Shown piece by piece: positions 58,019 through 64,000 of a DNA stretch of 64,000 bases. The position numbers and the translations under genes were made by a program. Under the pieces are notes generated by a model, which worked only from the letters and a program-made list of their open reading frames with translations, was not told the DNA's origin and did no database searches. How positions within the stretch are numbered: position 1 is the first letter of the stretch; each line of letters starts with the position of its first letter. This DNA comes from Gymnothorax reevesii (lineage: Eukaryota; Chordata; Actinopteri; Anguilliformes; Muraenidae): positions 73,146,712-73,210,711 of the forward strand of contig CM056581.1 of the NCBI GenBank assembly GCA_029721435.1, written 5' to 3'.

Positions 58019-59854
58019 GCAGGAAATAGCTCATAGCTCTCTTCCTGTTTGGCAAAAAAATTTCAAAAAATTAACAATTGCGGAGAATGACTAATGCAAT
58101 GATCATACCAAATTTCATGAACTTTCAAGCACTTTTATCTGAACATGGCCATATCTAGAGGGCGCTGTGGAGCCACCTGGCACCTCTCGATATAAAATAA
58201 GCATATATCTATACTTGGGCGGACAATTTTATCAAGCTTGGAAAGTTTCAGGCAAATTCCACAAAGTATGTGGAATTGAAAGCAACTTCCTGTTTCATGG
58301 CAGGACATCAAAATTCGCCGTGACGCCACGGATGCATCGTTCGATGAAATCAAAAAAGCTTCGCAATTTAACGTCAGCAAGGTTTTTAGATATTATATGC
58401 CAAATTTTAAGTTGATCGGATAAAATCTCTAGGAGGAGTTCGTTAAAGTACGACACCTGTGAATGGCAAAAAAAATTTAAAAAAGTTGCAATTTCAATTA
58501 AAAATGGCAGCCTTCCTGTTGGGTCTAGGTCATGGCACCTAGTGACTTTTTTGTAGGTCTCGGCATATTCCACATGTCTACCGAATTTCATACATGTGGG
58601 TTTATCGGGCTGCGAGGGCTGCTTATTTGAAATTTTCCAAGGGGCGCTATAATGCCATTTTTGCCACGCCTATTTGTAAATTTTTTATCAGTGTAATAGG
58701 AATGATGGTCTTTAAAATTGTACAAAATTTTGTGAGTTTTTGAGCATGCTGAAACCCTCAAAAGGGTAATTCTTTTAAAAATCGTATTGGGGGCGCTATA
58801 GAGCCATGATGCCTCATTTACTGCCAATTTTTGTTTCAAATTGAAGACAATGTGACAAATAAAATTTTAGCTAAGTTTTGCAAGTTTTCGACTATGCTAA
58901 GGCCTTCAAATGTGTGTTCATAAAATTTGGAATAACGCAGGAAATGACTCATAGCTCACTTCCTGTTTGGCCAAAAAATTTCAAAAAATTAACAATTGCG
59001 GAGAATGACTAATGCAATGATCATACCAAATTTCATGAACTTTCAAGCACTTTTATCTGAACATGGCCATATCTAGAGGGCGCTGTGGAGCCACCTGGTA
59101 CCTCTCGATATAAAATAAGCATATATCTATACTTGGGCGGACAATTTTATCAAGCTTGGAAAGTTTCAGGCAAATCCCACAAAGTATGTGGAATTGAAAG
59201 CAACTTCCTGTTTCATGGCAGGACATCAAAATTCGCCGTGACGCCACAGATGCATCGTTCGATGAAATCAAAAAAGCTTCGCAATTTAACGTCAGCAAGG
59301 TTTTTAGATATTATATGCCAAATTTTAAGTTGATCGGATAAAATCTCTAGGAGGAGTTCGTTAAAGTACGACGCCTGTGATTGGCAAAAAAAATTTAAAA
59401 AAGTTGCAATTTCAATTAAAAATGGCAGCCTTCCTGTTGGGTCTAGGTCATGGCACCAAGAGACTTTTTTGTAGGTCTCGGCATATTCCACATGTCTACC
59501 GAATTTCATACATGTGGGTTTATTGGGCTGGGAGGGCTGCTTATTTGAAATTTTCCAGGGGGCGCTATAATGCCATTTTTGCCCTGCCTATTTGTAAATT
59601 TTTTATCAGTGTAATAGGAATGATGGTCTTTAAAATTGTACAAAATTTTGTGAGTTTTTGAGCATGCTGAAACCCTCAAAAGGGTAATTCTTTTAAAAAT
59701 CGTATTGGGGGCGCTATAGAGCCATGATGCCTCATTTACTGCCAATTTTTGTTTCAAATTGAAGACAATGTGACAAATAAAATTTTAGCTAAGTTTTGCA
59801 AGTTTTTGAGTATGCTAAGGCCTTCAAATGTGTGTTCATAAAATTTGGAATAAC
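58019..59854. repeat. 918-bp tandem monomers, recently duplicated, in R2
   Basis: Two adjacent monomers match at exactly 918 bp: landmarks 58135 and 59053, 58167 and 59085, 58588 and 59506. Their incidental 82-codon frames differ at only two residues, far less than monomers elsewhere in R1-R3. Each monomer holds cttcctgt three times, gggcgct three times and atggc(a/g)g twice. Confidence 0.88.
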
Positions 59855-61959
59855 GCAGGAAATGACTCATAGCTCACTTCCTGTTTGGCCGAAAAATTTC
59901 AAAAAAATCAGCACAGCCCAGAAAACTAAATGCAATGATCTGACCAAATTTCATGAACATTCAAGCACTTTTATATCAACATGGCCGTGTCAAGAGGGCG
60001 CTGTAGAGCCACCTGACCACACCCACTCCAAAATCAACGTATAGGTATATTTGGAATTAGACTATCATTAAGCCTGTAAAGTTTCAGGTAAATCTCCCAA
60101 AGCATATGCTCATAAAATAAACTTCCATTTTCATTGCGGAACATCGAAATTCGCCGCGACGCCACGGATACAAAGTTCGATGAATCCAAAAAAGCTTCAC
60201 AATTTAACATCGACGACGTCTTTCAATGTCATAGGCCAAATTTTAAGTTGATCAAATAAAATCTCTAGGAGGAGTTCGTTAAAGTACGACACCTGTGAAT
60301 GGCCAACAATCCAAAAAAGTTGCAATTTCAATTAAAAATGGTGGACTTCCTGTTGAGTGTAGGTCATGGCACCAAGAGAATTTTTTGTAGGTCTCGGCAT
60401 ATTCCACATGTCTACCGAATTTCATACATGTGGGTTTACCAGGCTGCGAGGGCTGCTTATTTAAAATTTTCCAGGGGGCGCTATAGTGACATTTTTGCCA
60501 TGTCTATATATAAGTTTTTTGTCAGAGTAATACAAATGATGGTCTTTATACATTTATAAAATTTTGTGAGTTTTAGAACATGCTGAGACCCTCAAAATGG
60601 CAATTCTTTTAAAAATCTGATTGGGGGCGCTATAGAGCCATTGTGCCAAATTTAGCGTGAATTGATATATAAAATGAAACATAATAAGACAATTATAATT
60701 TGTGCAACTTTTTGCAAGATTTCGAGTATTCTTAAGCATCCAAACGTGTTTATAAAATTTGGAAAAACGCAGGAAATGGCGCATAGCTCACTTCCTGTTT
60801 GGCCAAAAAATTCAAAAAAATTAATATAACTCGACATGAACAAAGCAATGATCACACCAAATTTCATGAACATTCAAGCACTTTTATCTCAACATGGCCG
60901 TTTCAAGAGGGCGCTGTGGAGCCACCTGACCACACCCAATCTAATATCAACATATAGGTCTACTTGGAAGTGGACTCCTATAAAGCCTGTAAAGTTTCGC
61001 GCAAATTTCACAAAGCCTGTGCGCGTAAAACCAACTTCCTGTTTCATGGCGGAACATTGAAATTCGCCGCGACGCCACGGATGCAAAGTTCAATGAATCC
61101 AAAAAAGCTTCGCAATTTAACATCGACAAGGTCTTAAGATGTTAAATTCAAAATTTTAAGTTAATCAGATAAAATCTCTAGGAGGAGTTTGTTAAAGTAC
61201 GACGCCTGTGAATGGCAAAAAATTTAAAAAATTTGCAAATTCAATTAAAAATGGCGGACTTCCTGTTGAGTCTAGGTCATGGCACCTAGTGAGTTTTTTT
61301 TAGGTCTTGGCATAGTACACATGTCCACCGAATTTTGTACATGTAGGTCAAACACGCTGCGAGGGCTGCTTCATTGAAATTTTCTAGGTGGCGCTGTAAT
61401 GCAATTTTGCCACATCCATCTGTAAACCCTAAATCCTAGTTGAAAGTAAGACCTGCTTAATATGTTTGCAAAGTTTTGTGAGTTTTCAAGCATGCTGATG
61501 CCCTCAAAAATGCAATTATGTATTAGGGGGCGCTATAGAGCTACCATATCACACCCAGTACCAAATGAGATATCGAATCAAAGAACGTAATATTTCTAGT
61601 CTATGAGCCAAGTCTGGTGAGTTTTCGAGTGTGATAAAACCCTCAAAAATGTGTTCGTAAAATCTAAAAAAACGCAGGAAATGGCTCATAGCTCACTTCC
61701 TGTGAGGCAAAAAAATTTCAAAAAAATTTACAAAAAAATTTATGACGACTACTATGACTCTATCAAATTTCGTGAGAATCCGAGCAAGTGCGTTCCAAAA
61801 TGGCCGCGTGTTTGGTGGCGCTATAGAGCCACCGGGGCATGTCCAAGCACAAAAATAATAATACTTTGCAATTTTCACCACGACTGACGTGTGGGCAAAT
61901 TTTTGTGAGTTTTCGTGCATGGCAAAGCCCTCAAAAATGCGTTCCGCAGCAGAATAAAA

Positions 61960-61989
61960 AGAAGAAGAAGAAGAAGAAGAAGAAGAAGA
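61960..61989. repeat. (GAA)n microsatellite near the end of R2
   Basis: About ten gaa triplets in the same position relative to the last monomer as in R1, followed here by the conserved 60-bp tail. Confidence 0.9.
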
Positions 61990-62024
61990 ATAATAAAAAT
62001 CCCATCAAAAACAATAGGTCCCTG

Positions 62025-62053
62025 GCACCGGTCGGTGCTCGGGCCCTAATTAA
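62025..62053. other. Terminal hairpin, CTAA and TTAA junction
   Basis: GCACC (62025-62029) and GGTGC (62034-62038) form a 5-bp stem with a ggtc loop. It is followed seven bases later by CTAA (62046-62049) and the TTAA of the next copy. A hairpin a few bases before a CTRR end, with T following, is a hallmark of rolling-circle Helitron ends. The opposite end here does not start with the canonical TC, so the assignment is tentative. Confidence 0.35.
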
Positions 62054-64000
62054 AGCTGCAAGCAGCGTTGAAAGGGCCCTCGCCCCCCTCGTGCACGTTG
62101 GGGAGGCAGCAAGATCCTGATGGGTGCAAGTGTCCATTCACAGCCGTTGGACACTGTTGGACCGCGGACAATGTGTTTCCCTGAGGGGAGTGCAAAAATT
62201 TTCTGGAGGGTGCTATGATATCATTTTGACATTTGTGTGCGCAAAATCTACAACATAGTAATCGTAATACCGAGCTCCATGAGTGTGTTGATTTTTGTAA
62301 ATTTTCCAGCATGTTTAGACCTTCAAAAGAGCAATTCTTCTATAAATTTGATTGGGGGCGCTATAGAGCCATTTTGCCTCATATAGTGCCAAATGATGGA
62401 TGATATTAAAGAAAATATGACATTTATAATTTCTGCTAGGTTTTGCAAGTTTTGATGCATTCTAAGGCCTTTAAACGTGTGTTCAAAAAAATTTGGAAGA
62501 ACGCAGGAAATAGCTCATAGCTCACTTCCTGTTTGACCAAAAAATTTCAAAAAATTAAGCATTACCCGGAATGACGAATGCAATGATCTCACCAAAATTC
62601 ATTAACATTCAAGCGCTTTTATCTTAACATGACCATATCTAGAGGGCGCTGTGGAGCCACCTAGCACCTCCTGATCCAATATTAGCATATGTTTATACTT
62701 CGGAGGACAATTTTATCAAGCAAAGGAAGTTTCAGGCAAATCCCACAAAGTATGTGGGAGTAAAAGCAACTTCCTGTTTCATGGCGGGACATCAAAATTC
62801 GCCGCGACGCCACGGTTACATCGTTCGATGAAATCAAAATCGCTTCACAATTTAACATCAGCAATGTCTTTGGATATTATTTGCCAAATATTATGTTGAT
62901 CGGATAAAATCTCTTGGAGGAGTTCGCTAAAGTACGACACCTGTGAATGGCAAAAAATCAAAAAAAGTTGCAATTTCAATTAAAAATGGCAGACTTCCTG
63001 TTGGGTCTAGATCATGGCACCAAGAGACTTTTTTTTAGTTCTCAGCATATTCCACATGTCTACCGAAGTTCATACATGCAGGTCAACCACAGTGCGAGGG
63101 CTACTTTTTTGAAATTTTCCAGGGGGCGCTATAATGCCATTTTTGCCACGCCAATATGTCAATTTTTATCAGTGTAATAGGAATGATGGTCTTTAGAATT
63201 ATACAAAATTTTGTGAGTTTTTGAGCATGCTGAGACCCTCAAAAAGGCAATTATTTGAAAAATCTGATTGGGGGCGCTATAGAGCCATAATGCCTCATTT
63301 ACTGCCAATTATTGTCTCAAATTGAAGACAATTGCACCAATATAATTTTTGCAAAGTTTTACAAGTTTTCAATTCTGCTAAAGCCTCAAAATGTGTGTTC
63401 GTAAAATTTGGAATAACGCAGGAAATGGCTAGTAGCGCACTTCCTGTTTGGCCGAAAAATTTCAAAAAAATAATTATAGCCCAAAAAAACCAATGCAATG
63501 ATCAGACCAAATTTCATGAACATTCAAGCACTTTTATATCAACATGGTCGTGTGAAGAGGGCGCTGTGGAGCCACCTGACCACACCCAATCCAATATCAA
63601 CATATAGTTATATTTGGAAGTAGACTACTATTAAGCCTGTAAAGTTTCACGCAAATTTCACAATGCATGTGCTCATAAAAGCAAATTCCATTTTCATGGC
63701 GGAACATCGAAATTCGCCGCAACGCCATGGACACAATTTTCGATGAATCCAAAAAAGCTTCGCAATTTAACATGGAGAATGTCTTTAGATGGCCTGTGCC
63801 AAATTTTTAGTTGATCGGATAAAATCTCTAGGAGGAGTTCGTTAAAGTACGACGCCTGTGAATGACAAAAAATTAAAAAAAGTTGCAAATTCAATTAAAA
63901 ATGGCGGACTTCCTGTTGAGTCTAGGTCATGGCACCAAGAGACTTTTTTTTAGGTCTTGGCATAGTACACATGTCCACCAAATTTTGTACATGTATGTTA
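62050..64000. mobile_element. TTAA-headed repeat element, copy R3 (cut by window end)
   Basis: Opens with TTAA at 62050-62053 and the same head. It runs colinear with R1 at an offset of 7071-7073 bp (for example the open frames 56259-56534 and 63332-63607). Anchors are at 62503 and 63418. It has no end in this window. Confidence 0.55.

Larger units (their letters stand above)
57568..62049. mobile_element. TTAA-headed repeat element, copy R2 (expanded)
   Basis: 4482 bp, with the same head as R1. The body has five anchors (58019, 58937, 59855, 60769, 61674) against three in R1. The tail is (GAA)n, then aatcccatc-type sequence, acaatagg, a GCACC/GGTGC hairpin (62025-62038) and gggcccTAA. It resembles a non-autonomous element whose internal monomers have been amplified. 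Confidence 0.55.

Noticed and set aside
58295..58591. Recurring 66-98-codon reverse frame in the 910-bp monomers (also 55707, 56621, 59213, 63694)
   Set aside because: Conservation follows the monomer DNA equally on both strands, there are competing forward frames over the same bases, and I recognise no domain. It may merit a codon-substitution test but is not supportable as a gene.
54979..64000. LTR retrotransposon or LINE
   Set aside because: No long terminal repeat pair, primer-binding site, or reverse transcriptase or integrase frame is visible. The TTAA-headed direct repeats are tandem copies of the same element.

Overview
This window holds no convincing protein-coding gene and no RNA gene. 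It is 64 kb of nested repetitive DNA from a eukaryote, most likely a ray-finned (teleost) fish. That guess rests on long micro- and minisatellites, the lack of prokaryotic gene structure, and two repeat families I associate from memory with fish genomes: the GTTGCTAGG-type minisatellite, and the element that begins TTAA followed by AGCTGCAAGCAGCG. I have not checked this against any database, and I cannot name the species.

Region 1 (1 to about 54,978) is a head-to-tail array of twelve composite macro-units, all in one orientation. Each has the same three parts. Part M is a G/T-rich minisatellite made of 11-bp and 21-bp words (a 75-bp higher-order period), between 1.0 and 8.1 kb long. It is followed by a junction of about 73 bp and then part G, an almost pure purine (GGAA/GAAA) block of 557-584 bp. 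Part S is an AT-rich spacer of 730-960 bp with a (TAA)n tract, 0-4 copies of a 40-bp hairpin-bearing repeat, a nested palindrome, and a conserved TGATGTCA / CCAAT / TATAAAAG promoter-like string. Unit 1 is cut by the left window edge. Unit 12 loses the right half of its spacer at 54,978. G and S are nearly constant in length and M varies eightfold, so most length change is in the minisatellite. Exact coordinate offsets between related copies (4463, 3636, 2497, 18194, 47099, about 9586, 407 and 172 bp) show that unequal exchange or segmental duplication has worked at several scales.

Region 2 (54,979-64,000) is a different repeat family in three tandem copies: 54,979-57,567; 57,568-62,049; and 62,050 to the window end, incomplete. 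Each opens with TTAA and a small GCTGC/GCAGC hairpin. Each is built internally of tandem monomers of about 905-918 bp (anchors at 55431, 56345, 57251, 58019, 58937, 59855, 60769, 61674, 62503 and 63418). The two complete copies end in a (GAA)n tract. One retains a tail with a GCACC/GGTGC hairpin and terminal CTAA. The monomers are dense in short motifs resembling CTCF-core, ETS and YY1 sites.

The two regions join at the sequence CACTAA/TTAA. Both families end in a short hairpin followed by CTAA and then T, which raises the possibility that both descend from rolling-circle (Helitron/Helentron-like) non-autonomous elements with internal tandem repeats. That is a hypothesis: no transposase, Rep/helicase or reverse transcriptase frame is present. 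All open reading frames seen are translations of simple or tandem repeats and are rejected as genes.
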